DNA from: Merluccius polli
Taxonomy: Eukaryota; Chordata; Actinopteri; Gadiformes; Merlucciidae
NCBI GenBank assembly: GCA_030340625.1
Contig: JAOPHQ010000596.1
Location: 1 to 64,000, forward strand
Direction: 5' to 3'
DNA length: 64,000 nt
Part shown: positions 48,799 to 63,033 of the stretch, one piece after another
How positions within the stretch are numbered: the stretch's first letter is position 1
Layout of the letters: every line of letters begins with the position of its first letter
Position numbers and translations under genes: made by a program
The notes under the pieces: generated by a model
The model's input: only the letters and a program-made list of their open reading frames with translations
Databases searched by the model: none
Told to the model about the DNA's origin: nothing

Positions 48799-50335
48799 TC
48801 TGTTCTCATGTTCTCACCCCTCCCTGTGGGCATTCTGTAGCTCCAGCCAATCAGGGCGTAGCGCACCGCAATGATGTGTGGATTCAGCAGGTGGGGCTCC
48901 ACAAAGTGCCCCGACGTCCGTTCACATAAACAGCGGCCAACGTGCTGACACCAAGGCCATGGGGACTATCCATACTGTTTATAGCAATCACCTGCATCTC
49001 TGATTAATGTTTAAGTTAATCAGGCGAACAGGAAGCAACATGTCTGTGTGTGTGCGTGTCTCTGTGTGTCTGTGTGGGACAGAGTGAAAGAGGGAGCAAA
49101 GACAGTGATAGGAAGTGTATGTTTATTTTTACTCCTCGCGTTCGGCCCTGATAGGTGAACGTGTCGCGGCTGTTTTTTTGTAATCATCTACAATTTCACC
49201 GAGCTCACGTTCGAATGGGCCACGTTAGCAAGGGGCCAGTTCAGGCTCCTCCAAAAGTGTTTGTAATGTGATGTGTTTGTAAAGGACCAATAAGACCATT
49301 TTGCCATTCAGAAGGAGGAGACAAACCTTAAAAATATGCGAAAAACAACAGGAAACTAAACTAAAGTGAATAAAGCTATTATCCTATTTATATTTGGTCA
49401 GCTAAAGTGCATCACATTTTTTGTCCTAATCTAGTCAATTCGTCAATATCCAGATGATGTATCTCTGTTCATCGTCGACTTACATTACTTACTATTTTCC
49501 CCAAAAAACATGGCTATAATTTGTCGGGAATGTTGTTCTCTATTCATCACAGTATGTTTGGCCTTTTTTCGTGCTGTTGCTATCTGTTGCTATCTGGACT
49601 TGGAAGCTGACTCCCTCTGCTGTAATTGGTCCCCCATGTTTGGATAGCAGACAGGGGAGCCATGATGAGTAGCGAGGCTATGATGACGTGAGCATGGGAG
49701 GAGACAAAAACACACCACCTTGTATTACCAGATGAGTCTCCCAAACCTTTGGGGAAGTCTGAGGACCAGCCCTCCTTAGAGACGAATGACCACTTTCTCC
49801 ATTACGCCCCTCTGGTTCTGATTCTTGCTAAATCTTCTGGGGAGTTTTTTGTTCTTTGTTTTAATGCTGTGTCTGTGTGTGTGAGTGTTATGATCTGGTT
49901 TGAAAGCCATGGGAATGAGGCCGTGCAAGAGGATGTGTGTGTGGAGGCGAGTGTGAGATATCTAAGTGGAGGAATGGCTGAGACACACTGCTGTGGAAAA
50001 AAACAAAAAAAGGTCAATGTTTTCCTAGCGCTCATCCAAACGAAGAAATGGCGGCAGCAGGCATCGCCCACGAGATGTGTTTCCCGCCTCCGCCACTGCA
50101 TGGCACTCTTCAGGTTAAAATGCCAAACCTCTGCTCTGCCTCGCAAAGGGTTTGTTCTTTGCCGTGATGGATTGAGGCGATTCTTCCCCGCCCAAAACCC
50201 TCACCAGTGTCAAGAGGGACCCTCGGTGTTTGACTGCAACCTCTTCACCATGCTTACACTCCCTGATGAATCTCATCCATTAAAAAACACCTCTCCCGCC
50301 TGCCGATCGGTGGACATGCACGCCACCGAGTGTGC
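48799..50335. other. Unique DNA, no gene supported
   Basis: The longest non-repetitive open frame of the window (49749-50438) begins without an ATG, ends in GT-repeat Cys/Val, and has no splice or family support. Confidence 0.5.
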
Positions 50336-50424
50336 GTGTGTGTGTGTGTATGGTGTTGTGTATGTGTGTGTGCGTGTGTGTATGGTGTTATGGTGTGTGT
50401 GTGTGTCTGCGTGTGTGTGTGTCG
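50336..50424. repeat. Interrupted (GT)n microsatellite
   Basis: GT units with TATGGTGT interruptions. Confidence 0.92.
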
Positions 50425-51190
50425 GAGGGATAGGGTGATCTCCTTTTGAAATCAGAACAGCAACTGCTGAAACCAATTCTCTTCCCCTTCTTTTATTTTA
50501 GTATTTTACAAGCGCGGGAAAAGGTCTCCAGCGGCCTGGTTGATCCTCCCATTCAACCTTGAGACTGACATTAGTGCGGCCATCTCATTACTCTTGCTGG
50601 GATCCGGGAGGTCAGCCCTATCGAGTGGAGTGCCGCTATAAAATAAATTGAATTCTCCACTGAGGCAAATGTTGAAGGTGATGGACAGAGAAGGGGGGGG
50701 GGGTTCAGCTCCAAACCAGCTCCCCCTTGAGTTCTGCCCAGAGAAATTTTGTGGCTAAGCAGCTGGATGACTGTCTGTCTGGCTAGCTGGCTGGCTGGCT
50801 GGGAAAAGGGGAGAGGGTGGGGGTGGGGGGGAAGCAATGGGTTGCTCTCAGAATTAAACATGAGCTCTTTCGACCCGCTAGGTGTGTTGGCCGTCCGTCA
50901 CTCTTTCCCCTTTGCTGAGATGCTACCTGTGCACATGCAGTGGGCCCTGCTGTCAGGTGTTGCTGTAGACACGCTCGGCTGGCCAGAGCTCGAATTGGAA
51001 TTGCAGATGTGCGAGGTAAGGTAGCGATGGGGGGAGACGGAGCGGAAATGGACGTTGGGCCAACTGACACTCACATACTGTCAGTGACATAGTTGCACTT
51101 CGTGCTTTTTTTTCATTCGTTATTACTCATCATGGGATTAGGGAATTGTATTAATGGGATAATGAGATTAGTAATTGGATTGGACGAAAT
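50425..51190. other. Unique DNA, no gene seen
   Basis: Short GGCT units near 50780-50799 and G runs near 50692 and 50821-50832. No gene. Confidence 0.5.
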
Positions 51191-51480
51191 AGAGACAATC
51201 TTAGTAACGACCTGGCAACGTTATATTATTACTCCAGTAAATAGAGACGATCTTAGTAACAACCTGGCAACGTTACATTATTACTCCAGTAAATAGAGAT
51301 GACCTTAGTAACGACCTGGCAACGTTACCTTATTACTCCAGTAAATAAAGACAATCTTAGTAACGACATGGCCATGTTACCTTATTACTCCAGTAAATAG
51401 AGACGATCTTAGTAACGACATGGCAACGTTACCTTATTACTCCAGTAAATAGAGACGATCTTAGTAACGACATGGCAACG
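51191..51480. repeat. 52-bp minisatellite, about 5.6 copies
   Basis: Copies start at 51191, 51243, 51295, 51347, 51399 and 51451 with A(G/A)AGA(C/T)(A/G)A. The core is TTAGTAACGAC(C/A)TGGCAACG followed by TTATTACTCCAGTAAAT. The period is exactly 52 bp with a few substitutions and no indels. Confidence 0.96.
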
Positions 51481-51587
51481 GGGAAGCTTTCTAAACGTAG
51501 TCCCCCCCGAGTCCAGTCCAAGTTGACAGTTACTAACGTTTCGTTTAGCGCATTCATTTTTAGACTGGTGATAAGGCTGCTTGTGTC

Positions 51588-51616
51588 ATGGCCATGCATG
51601 TTATCGAAAAATAATG
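51588..51616. repeat. Half-element similar to the 45849-45982 foldback arm
   Basis: GCATGTTATCGAAAAATAAT and the following GCAC match the arm GCATGTATCGAAAAATAATG of the foldback element with one inserted base. Confidence 0.6.
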
Positions 51617-52216
51617 CACACCTCCCCAGCCAATCACAATCGAGTATTCACCTGGGCCACGGTATACATTTTTATAATATACTAATTATCTTCATTTTTA
51701 AACCCTCTGAAGTCTTAAATTGCTTTTTCAGACTGAAGAAACATGTATCTATATTTTTTAAATATAACTTTGTTCATTCTTATTATTATCTTTATATAAT
51801 GCTTTCTAGACTTGTAAACTATAAACTTGTCACTTGTCAGGCTTTGATCTGTACCGGCAGCCAATGTCCTGACTAAACAGAATGTGCTACAAATGCACAT
51901 TCCCTCTACAGTACTGGTACAGTATATATACAGTATAAGCCTGTGCTAATGTAAACTTTGTTTCTATAATGCTGCTAACATGCTGGATTAATCTGAACCC
52001 CCTCCAGGAAAGCCATCATGGTTTTTATTATGAACCCACCTCCATAAAGTCACCGTCAGTCTTGCATGTAAGTTCCTGTAAAACCGGTATTACAGTGGAA
52101 AGCAGACTTGGAACAGGAACATGTTGAAATGTGAAACCAATTACAAAGTTTCATAACATTATAAATGGCAGATGTTATTAGTATCAGAAACTAACTAGTT
52201 CAACAGTATATGTAGT

Positions 52217-52217
<1 letters not shown>
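51617..52217. other. Unique DNA, no gene seen
   Basis: AT-rich sequence without features. Confidence 0.5.

Positions 52218-52277
<60 letters not shown>
52218..52277. repeat. (GAT)20 microsatellite
   Basis: Twenty perfect GAT units. Confidence 0.96.
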
Positions 52278-53128
52278 ATTGTGAGCGTTTGAAGCATGGG
52301 TTGTATTCTGCTGATAGCCCGAGACGTAGAGCAACTTTGGAAAGAGCAACAAAACATTAAAACAGGGTGTTAAGAGACACTGAGCTAGAAGTGGGTTATA
52401 AACATGCAGTTACTTAAAAGAAACATTCACTCCTCTTTTAAGGATCAGCTTTTAATGTCTGGGGATTTGTTTATGTGATGTAGCACGGTATGTAACCACG
52501 GACACCACCACGACCCAAAAGAATGAGCAGACATTTTGGAATAATAAAAAAAAAGCGAAAAGTGGTCTGACTTATCTTTAAACTATTCACTTTGGAGTCA
52601 CTGCCAGTGCACTGTGGGAGAAGCAATTTGTTGGAAGAAGTAAATCCATTTAGCCCCTTGCAGGAGGTGGCAAGCTGACTTAATTGGGGTCTCACGCTAC
52701 ATTTAAAAGGAGTAAATAATTTTGGGCTACAGCTGGTTATTTTGAGCAGAGGTCAGATGTTTGAACACAGTGTTAGATAGTTTGAATTTAAATGTCTTCT
52801 ATCTTGGGCCCTTGCACTTTTTTCCCTTCTCTCCTCGTGTCTGGGGACCAAGACACGAGCTTGCCTCCTCATCCGCTTGCTACCAGAAGACTAATAACTT
52901 TTGTCTGGGAGTTGAAAAGCCATTGTCTGGCCGAGATCAGGCCTAGTTTGGCTCGTGTAAACACTGGTTTGAAGTACACAGCCTGTCACATCATAATGCC
53001 TTGTGAGGAATGTACTGGAAGATAACTGCTGAGTACAAAACTGCTGAATAAGTTTGGCTTGGAATAAGTTCTCTCTCTCAATCGCTCATACTTTGCAGGA
53101 CAAAGGCCTGTATACACGACCGTATGCA

Positions 53129-53130
<2 letters not shown>
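52278..53130. other. Unique DNA, no gene seen
   Basis: No supported feature. Confidence 0.5.

Positions 53131-53188
<58 letters not shown>
53131..53188. repeat. (CA)29 microsatellite
   Basis: Uninterrupted run. Confidence 0.96.
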
Positions 53189-53194
<6 letters not shown>

Positions 53195-54646
53195 ATAAAA
53201 CCCACACACCACCAACACAAACACCTGCCTGAGGGCTTGTACACAGTCCATAGCTCCAGACAAACATTTTTGGCTCACCTCGTGGCTAGATACCACAGAG
53301 CAACCGACCGACATCACACTAGACTGGTCACAAGCCAGCGATAAACATACCGATGGAAACTCTGGGTCTCTTTAATGACATGAGCTGCTATCTTAATGCC
53401 AGCGTCTGGCTTCAATTATTCACCGTCTCATTCCGGGCAATTATTTGTGTGTGAACCGTCTCCTTTTTGCGCCCCCCAAACCCTTCTTATCCATCCCACT
53501 TGTCCTCTGTTCTCTGATTTATATGTCGCCTCTCTGGCAGGGCGGGTTAGCCCTGTGTTTCTGATTATGTTTTCATCAGTGTTTTTCTAATGCATCAACT
53601 TGTAAACCAATTTAGCCGCTGGCGCCGTTAAACTGCTCTGGCACATGAAGCGGCTAGCGTAGCGTTTAGCTTTTCCGACCCCTTTCACCCCCCCACCCCC
53701 CCCCCGCCGCCCCCACCGCCACTCTGCCAGTAAATGTTTAAATATGTTGTCGTCTTGTTTGAAGGGCCGCATCGCCACACGTGAATAATCAGCAGATTCT
53801 GTCAAGATAGCAGTGCACCTTTTTTTTGTCTTTACCTTCCAGTTAGGCTATCGGCACAGCAAAGGGCTTGGGAGACCCCGTTGGGAACCACACTTTTTTT
53901 AAATGATAGTAACACAAGTATGTGTTGTAAAAAAGGTTGCAGTGTTTCAGCTTTCAATAAAATGTGTTCACATTTGTATTGGAGATTTGAGTCAAATTTT
54001 AGGTTCATGTCTGCCCATAACACCTTGGTCCAATAAAAAATAAATTGCAAAAATTATTTGAACATTGTCACATTTGTCTTGAATATAGAGGTCAATATAG
54101 AATATAGAATATAGAAGTCAATCGACTTTATGTAGATATCTAATGCAACTTGTATGATATGACAACAAATTACAGTACTTTTAACATTTGTTTTTAAATT
54201 TATATCATTTAACATCCAATAGGCCATCCATTTAATATGTATATTAGATGGGTGATTTTTCATTTCATATGTGGTCATGGTAATGTATTATTATTTATCA
54301 GATACAAACACCTGATCAACCATGGATTTCAAGCCTTGCGTCACCTTGATTTAGTCAAATATTCAAAACAAACAAGACATACGTGTTCCTGTAAGTTTTC
54401 TATCACTGCAACCCCCCACCCCACCTCCCCTGATGCCTCTGGCTCTAATGATTACCTGGCCTCTATCCTGAGGAGTGGAGCGTCTTAATCCTGGTAACAG
54501 CATCCACCTACAGACCGCTTGGCCCTGGGTGGTTAGTTCCCAGCTGGAAGCAGGGAACTAACTGCTAGTACCACTGCTCTTTCCTCTGCTGCAGTAGGCT
54601 GTACATCATTACCATTTTGTATAAACATTATAGTTGTATGTTATGT
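53189..54646. other. Unique DNA, no gene seen
   Basis: C-rich patch at 53688-53716 and an AT-rich segment at 53940-54300 with repeated GAATATAGA. No gene. Confidence 0.5.
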
Positions 54647-54647
54647 A

Positions 54648-54740
<93 letters not shown>

Positions 54741-54757
54741 TGTATATATATATATAT
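54647..54757. repeat. Compound (GT)n-(TA)n microsatellite
   Basis: A short GT run, then about 46 TA units with one CTG interruption near 54740. Confidence 0.95.
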
Positions 54758-54864
54758 CACATATATGACATAACATCATTGAAATGCTAATCTTTAATCA
54801 TAGTTGTGTGTAAACTCCACAGCCAAGTAGACAATAACGGGACAGAAAGTTAAGAATAATAGTT

Positions 54865-54905
54865 AACAACAACAACAACAAAAACAACAACAACAACAAC
54901 AACAA
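54865..54905. repeat. (AAC)n microsatellite
   Basis: About 13 AAC units with one AAAAAC interruption. Confidence 0.93.
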
Positions 54906-56359
<1,454 letters not shown>

Positions 56360-56361
<2 letters not shown>

Positions 56362-56744
56362 ACCTCATTACATTCACTGATACACACTTTCTAATAGTTG
56401 CTGTTGTATGGACGGGTGTACATTTGTCATAAGACCATGTATAGTACCTTGTAACGACCCAGAAAAATCACCCTTTTTTTTTACCTAGAAGCACCTGCTT
56501 CAGTGGAGGAAAACCACAGTAGCAATTGTAAAATCGGCATGTCGACTATAAGCTGTTCATTTACAGATTCATCTACAGATGAAGGCAGGTTTTTATTGGA
56601 GAAGTAGAGTACATAACATAGTCATTCAAGTGTTCCATTGTGAAGATAATAACCATAGTGGCCGCATGGACCTTATTGAAATAAGACCTTAATAAGATGA
56701 TACCCATTCAGCAGATAATACTTCATGGATTTCCTGTTGTCTCT
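56360..56744. other. Unique DNA, no gene seen
   Basis: No supported feature. Confidence 0.5.
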
Positions 56745-58440
56745 TGTCAGAGGGTCAAAGTAACCCTAGACTTCTCCACCCGACACAGGACTTGTACCCT
56801 CCAGCACACAAATCCCGACACAGAAGACCAAGACAGACAAGTATACCACAGGTATGTTTTATTCCAAAAATACATTATAATACAATGCATACATTCCCCA
56901 TTCCCCTTTCTGACTCGCCCAGACCATCCTACTCCCCAAACTATGTGGGCACCGGAGATGCTAGGGGAGGCTATCCCTTCTTTATATTAAAGGGCACACC
57001 TGGGGCCAACATGCTCCGCCGTGACAATGAACAATGGCACTACAAGTCAAACAAAGGAAGGCACTGCAAATAATATGGTGACGGGCCCTCTAATAAGTCA
57101 TTGCACTACACTACAGGGAAACCACCGCTTCACACCGAGGGGGGCCCACTCTTGGCCCTTCTCCACCCACCCCTCTGAAGGGACACACCAAGGCTGTGGG
57201 GCAGTGCAGGGAAAGGCACAGACAAGACAACATAGATTGAAGGGTGGGGATGAATCATTGGTTTGAGGTCTCACAATGACCCTATCCCCACAAAAAAAGG
57301 AATGTAAAAATCGATTGGCTATAGCCGACAGCCAACAGGGGCCCTGACGGTGCCCACCGGGGCTCGGCTCGGCGGGCGTCCAAAATGGCCTCCTTGGAAA
57401 CTGGACAGGAAAGGGGTGAAAGGGGTTACTTCGCGGAGGTTAAGCTCCCAGATGCACATTGTATTGTCGTCTCTTGGGCTTCGCAGCTCTCCTCGTCACC
57501 GGCGCAGCCGTCCACTGTCCTGTGGCTTCCCCACAGGGCCGCCGCTCCCCATACGCAGAGTACGCAGAGCGAGTAGGGCCCCAAGTACCTGGCAGGGGCC
57601 CCCAAAATTATGGTTGAAAAAAAAAGTCATAAATTATTACATTTTTATATTGTAAAAAATAAATAAATGAGTTATTAACATGCCCACCATTGTTGTTTAT
57701 CAATTGTGTACCCTCAATTCGGGCAAATTAGATGTTTTTACCTAATATATAAAAATAGTTCCGCTTCCCTGAAATGGTACAGCCTTCAAAGTTCTCGTGA
57801 CTCTTGTCTTTTCGCATTGGAGTTCGCTCTGTAGCCTTCTTTCTTTATATTTTATTATATATTTATTATATATTATATTATACTTATTCATGTGCATAAT
57901 TATTTTTGTTCCTCTTTGGAGACTGCAGTTGTTTTTATTTTATTATATTGTAATGCTGTTGTTGATATATGACTTAATATATACATTTTCATATCTATGT
58001 TTATTTAATGTCAATTTTAAAGATTTAATAAATAGTAAAGGTTCAAAGGTTTGAGTGGAACTCTGATGGTTTTTTGTGGGGGTGGAGGGGGGGGGGGGGG
58101 GGCTCCCTGACCATTTCTGCTTAGGGCCCCCAAAAGCTTAGCAGCGGCCCTGCTTCCCCACGATAGCCTTCTTATGCCACCGATGACATTCACAATGTCC
58201 ACAGACAACACACACAGGACACACAAAATGGGCCTACAGAGGCAATCCCCCCAACTAGTCAAATGTTTGAAGTTTAAGATATGGGAGCCAACAGGGATAG
58301 ATTCCCCTTCCAACTGCCAGGGACCTGAACATCAAATAATTCAGGTTTTTAACCTACTATACCTGGCTAATGAGCAGCTCCCTGTAGGTGTGCTTAGCCA
58401 CGCCCAACCACTCAATCAATCATTTCAACAGTCACCCCAT
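56745..58440 (-). mobile_element. Possible solo LTR of a retroelement, interrupted by a hAT insertion
   Basis: Read on the minus strand, the sequence has LTR-like order: a promoter-like TATAAA (56981-56986), an AATAAAA polyadenylation signal about 120 bp later (56857-56863), then about 110 bp ending in ...CTCTGACA, where CA is the usual LTR terminus (left end at 56745). The outer (5') limit is uncertain; a TGTCATGGGG near 58432-58441 is a candidate start. I found no matching 4-6-bp duplication, primer-binding site or second LTR. Without the 619-bp hAT insert its length would be about 1.1 kb. Confidence 0.38.
57534..58152. mobile_element. Non-autonomous hAT element
   Basis: The ends are CAGGGCCGCCGCT and (right end, reversed) CAGGGCCGCTGCT, both followed by further GGGCCC motifs. 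It is flanked by a perfect 8-bp duplication, CTTCCCCA, at 57526-57533 and 58153-58160. The interior is AT-rich with a G16 run (58087-58102) and no transposase frame. It sits inside the possible LTR at 56745-58440. Confidence 0.88.
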
Positions 58441-59855
58441 GACAGCTCCATATTAAGAATCTAAATGCGGGGATGAAGCTGTCCTCGTTTTTATTCTTAC
58501 TCTTTTATTGCAAGGTCAAATTAATACACGCCCCGCGCAAGCTTTCCTCACATCCAATGCAATGTATCATTTGGGAAAATAGTTTTTTTTTTCTCTCCCT
58601 CCCTCACTCAATTGCAACATGATCTCTGCTGTAATACCTTACAAGTACAGTAATGTTTGTTGCACAGCTTATATGATGATAAACATAATTGAAGAACGTG
58701 TTGACAGTGTGTAGCAAAACATGAGCCTGCTAACTCAACAGGTCTTTCTATGTGTATATGAATACATTCTAGTGCTAATAGGCCTAAAGCATGACATTGG
58801 TATACACAGTAGACATGCCCTTATCTGTTAACCTAACCTAATGGTTATTTATTCTAATTGTTTTTGTGTGAATGTATACAAGTTGGCCTGTTTTAGTCTT
58901 TTATAATTGCTTTCTGTTTTAAAGAATAAAGCAATTTGTTTTGTTTTAGATATTCCCCTGTAGAATATGTTTTAATGCTTTGGTTTGGTTTCTAGTGCTT
59001 TTGTTGTTGTTGCTGTTGCTATTGTCTGTGTTGCTGTCAGTTTTCCCAGTTGTAGTAAAAGCCCACCTTCTGAAAGCAGAACATGCAAACTGTATTGAGG
59101 TTGTACTTATTAGGGGTTACTGAAGGTCAGGTGAGATATTTTTCTATTTTTCTTGCTTCAAATAGAAAATTGAAAATAAAATATGTCATCTTACTTTATG
59201 ACCACCATGGCTGCTTATCTGGCTGTGAGTTTTTATTTTCCAGCTCCAGCTAAATGTTGGCCATGAACAAATCTCCTTATACAAAAGGGAGAGGCGGCCA
59301 ACGCTCTGATTCGAGCTGGCCTGACTCACAGGCTAGCTCATTTAGCATGTGGATTACGTGAATTTTTCACATTTTTATCTTTTCTATGAGAAAAGTCCAA
59401 TATGTACATTTTAGGTTAATGTCTAATTTCAGCGTACATCTCATTCTCTGTACAATCTCACGCGATTGACTTATGTACTTCTTTGATCAAACATTAATAC
59501 CACCGCCAACTATATGTTGTGAGTCTCTTTTTCATACCTAACTTCACCTTCAAAAGACTTGTATTGGTGATTCATGGACATAGATTAAACTGGTAGAAAA
59601 TCTATGTTGCTAAAACAATAACATTTTGAGTATGCGAGACAGGGTCGAGATGTGGGAATTTGGCTGTAATTTAAGCAAGGATTTAGTTTTAAACAGAGAA
59701 ACTACAGCCAGGTTCAACATGGCCTTGAATGAGGTGATTTCCAACAGCACACAAAAAGTCTTTCATGTAGAGGTCACACTGCTTGTCATTACCACAAATC
59801 TCAGTTCGCATGCACACATATGTGCACACACGCATGCATGCGCACCCATGCACGC
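58441..59855. other. Unique DNA, no gene seen
   Basis: AT-rich; GTT/GCT-rich patch near 58998-59036. No supported feature. Confidence 0.5.
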
Positions 59856-59871
59856 ACACACACACACACAC

Positions 59872-59950
<79 letters not shown>
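59856..59950. repeat. (CA)n microsatellite
   Basis: About 95 bp with one GC interruption near 59876. Confidence 0.96.
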
Positions 59951-59954
<4 letters not shown>

Positions 59955-60029
59955 CCCATAAACTGTTTATGACCCCATGATTCACAGGTCACATTCAGAC
60001 TTTTATTCTGTATTATGTCTTGTCAAATG

Positions 60030-60050
60030 CCCCCCCCCCCCCCCCCCCCC
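60030..60050. repeat. Poly(dC) run of 21
   Basis: Uninterrupted C run. Confidence 0.93.
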
Positions 60051-60739
60051 GATCAGATTCCCCCCCGTTCTACACATTACTGAGCTGATTCACCTCACAA
60101 CAAGAAAAAAGAAAAACGAACGCAGCTGGAGGTGCTGACCCTGACCTTCGACCCTGCGGAAACGTACATACAAACGTGGTGCCAATGACTAGCTTCCTAC
60201 TCAGACGCCGCAATTGCCTTCACAGGAGTGGCTGCTGACAAGCAATTCATCGGCCATATCAGAGTACAACAGGAGAAAGTGGGGGAAGGAGGACACGAAA
60301 GGCTCACTCAGGGTGATGTGGGGGGGGGGGGGGGGATGGGGTGGAGGGAGGGGAGGTAGTTATGTAGGTCATGATGTAAATACATTTAACGAACCCCCTG
60401 ATTGGTGACCTCCATTAATCAGAGCGATGGGGGTCTGTCTGATGGGACAGTCGAGAGAGAGATGGGGATGGGGAGTCGGAGGGGAGTTTGGGGGGTGGGG
60501 AGTAGGGGTACACCTAGAGCATCCTCACTCAAAGTCATTACATCATTTGGAAAATTGCTTTGCTTTGTTGCTTGATAAAAGCCACGTCGTTTCCTTTCCG
60601 CAGATAAAGAGGAGGGAAAAAGTGAATGCATGGCTTACTGCCGATATCTGTGTTGTGAGGAGCCGTACAATTGAGCAATTACTGGCTCGAGTCGACCACT
60701 TAAGGACCTCTGGAAGCGTAGTAAGAACAGACCCCTGTC
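60051..60739. other. Unique DNA with G-rich patches
   Basis: G16 at 60320-60335 and G-rich 60430-60510. No gene. Confidence 0.55.
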
Positions 60740-60770
60740 TCCTCCTCCTCCTCCTCCTCCTCCTCCTCCT
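60740..60770. repeat. (CTC)n repeat
   Basis: About ten units. Confidence 0.93.
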
Positions 60771-60874
60771 AACTGTCCGTACGGGAGAAATTGATAGGAG
60801 GAATTAATAAACAAAAACCGTGCACATAATATGAATATGGAAAGAAATGCTAATAGCATACAAACTGGCTGTGG

Positions 60875-60878
<4 letters not shown>

Positions 60879-60921
<43 letters not shown>
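60879..60921. repeat. (CA)n microsatellite
   Basis: About 21 units. Confidence 0.95.
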
Positions 60922-60923
<2 letters not shown>

Positions 60924-62210
60924 AACAAGCGGTTAAAAGGGGGGAATTGGATTTGGATTTAAATCTAATTTCCTCGCTTCCTATTCTTGCAATTATCGGC
61001 TGTGGGAGCGTTCCCATTTTAAGCCTTTGAACTTTGTCTTCTGAGGGCTTGGGCTTTCATAAGTGGAAGACGAAAAAAAAAAAAAAAAAAAACAGAACCA
61101 AAACCGACCTGCTGTTCTGCTGTGTTCATGTCACTGGGAGCCGACTTTCTGATTGGGACTGTATGGCTATAGGTTTAGTGGGGGAAACGAGCTGGGGAGC
61201 CGGGGTGTGGCGCCTGAGCACGGCTAGCCCTGGAAAAGCTCTCCCCAGCTGCAGAGAATTGACTGCCTCCCCTAGGCTCAGCGTGCGTCCTCATAATTGG
61301 GCCAATCCAGTAGGATTTATGTATTTTCAAATTCAAATGTATATTGTCTGGCTTGCATTGAGGGGGTAAGAGGATAGGCCTTTTGGGCTAAGGGAGTACT
61401 TGTTAAAGCCCACAGGAAGAGAACAGTACATTCAAGTGAAGGGGGAGAATATGACAGAAGAGATAATACTATATCATAACTTTATCCATAATAGAGAGGT
61501 TGAGGGCAACTTGAATTACACAAAGCCTTATAAAGGCACACAAAAAGACAATTTGACTGCCCTAGAATTCAACCAGGATGACATGCGTTATTCAAATTCC
61601 AGTATAATACAGTTTCAGAGATTTTGTTCTCATAAATTATGCATCCGTTTTGAGTCTCAAGCGCAGCTTTTTTCTTTTTTATACTTCACACAAGCTGTGT
61701 GGAATATGTAGAGCAGCGCTGTGAAGCACAGATGTTAGACTAATCAACTCTTCTGCTTTTGGTAAACAGAGCGACGTTACTCACAGCAAAGCAGTCAGGG
61801 GAGCAGGGGTCTGACTTGATACAGGTACAACAGTAATATTTACCTTTATTCTTTATCTTTTATCTTTTTTTCAAATACAACCTTGATGCTGCAATGTTTT
61901 TTTTCAGATTTGAGTTCAGTGTTAGGACATTTAAAAATGGGAGCATTCAATATAATCTCTACTTTACGTACTTCAAACTTTTTTAATTATATATATTTGA
62001 GAATTTTTTAATGGACAAGTGTTGCGAATTAGCACTTGTGCTAAATCACTTAAACAATGCATCTGGTTTGTCCATATCAAATAAACATTAAAATACATAA
62101 AATAAATGTTTTAACATTTTTATATATATCTTTTTAGTGTTCTTTTCTATTACATATTTGTAAAAAATAAAAAACTATATAAAATAGGGTCAAGGATGGA
62201 TCACAACAGC
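60922..62210. other. Unique DNA, no gene seen
   Basis: A20-type homopolymer near 61073-61091; AT-rich toward 62150. No supported feature. Confidence 0.5.
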
Positions 62211-62292
62211 TTCCTGCTATTTCCTGCTATGACTTACAACAGGCAGACTGGTGAACTTCCTGCTATGAGTTACATCAGGCAGACGGGTGAAC
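62211..62292. repeat. 36-bp tandem duplication
   Basis: TTCCTGCTATGA(C/G)TTACA(A/T)CAGGCAGAC(T/G)GGTGAAC occurs at 62221 and 62257, preceded by a 10-bp partial copy at 62211. Confidence 0.9.
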
Positions 62293-62599
62293 TTGCTGCT
62301 CCCGTATGGTACATTAGTCTCCGATGGTCTGAGAAGAAGACACATGGTGGGTGGGACTCATGACCGTGGAACTATAAGGCACTCATCACCCCGGCAGAGC
62401 TTACATAATCCTGGCAAATGCTTTCCCCAATTGTCCCCTCTGCTCATAGTGCGGCAATGTTCAACCCAGAACACATATGTAAAATATCCACCCAGTGTTT
62501 GTGCACGTGTGTGCAATCGTGTGTGTATGTGTAGCGGTCATGTGTTTGCATAAGACCTGTATGAGTCTTAAGCCTTCTTTGGTGCAGCTGTTATGATTG

Positions 62600-62602
<3 letters not shown>

Positions 62603-62638
<36 letters not shown>

Positions 62639-62645
62639 ATATATA
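62603..62645. repeat. (TA)n microsatellite
   Basis: About 43 bp with one GTG interruption. Confidence 0.93.
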
Positions 62646-63033
62646 TAGACACATGTCTCGTTAATATACTGTACATAATAAGACACAACAAAACACAATA
62701 AATAAATAATATTTAAGACATACAAAATACAATATAGTATAACCAACCGCAATAGTAACAGTATCAAGGCTTGAACTTTGACCTGTGTATGCTACAAGAA
62801 CAGGTTGCTGTTTCAGTGTTAATCAGAGCGTTCTTGTTCCTTTGTCTGTCCCCCCTTCACTGCAGGGTCTTTGAAGATGTGTGGGCCCCATAGAACAGTA
62901 TTGGGTGACGGAGTTGTACTGTCTGGTGAGAACATGACCTCCTCCGTCAGTGGGTTCCCTCCACTGGGACAACGTAAGACACACACAGCCTTTCAGCGCT
63001 CTGCTCATCTCTGGGTTTGGCGAAGACTATCCG
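62646..63033. other. Unique DNA, no gene seen
   Basis: No feature on its own; CAGCCTTTCAG near 62983-62994 could act as a splice acceptor for the frame that follows. Confidence 0.4.

Noticed and set aside
49749..50438. Longest mostly non-repetitive open frame (229 codons)
   Set aside because: It begins without an ATG, its last third is GT-repeat Cys/Val, and no domain or splice signal supports it.
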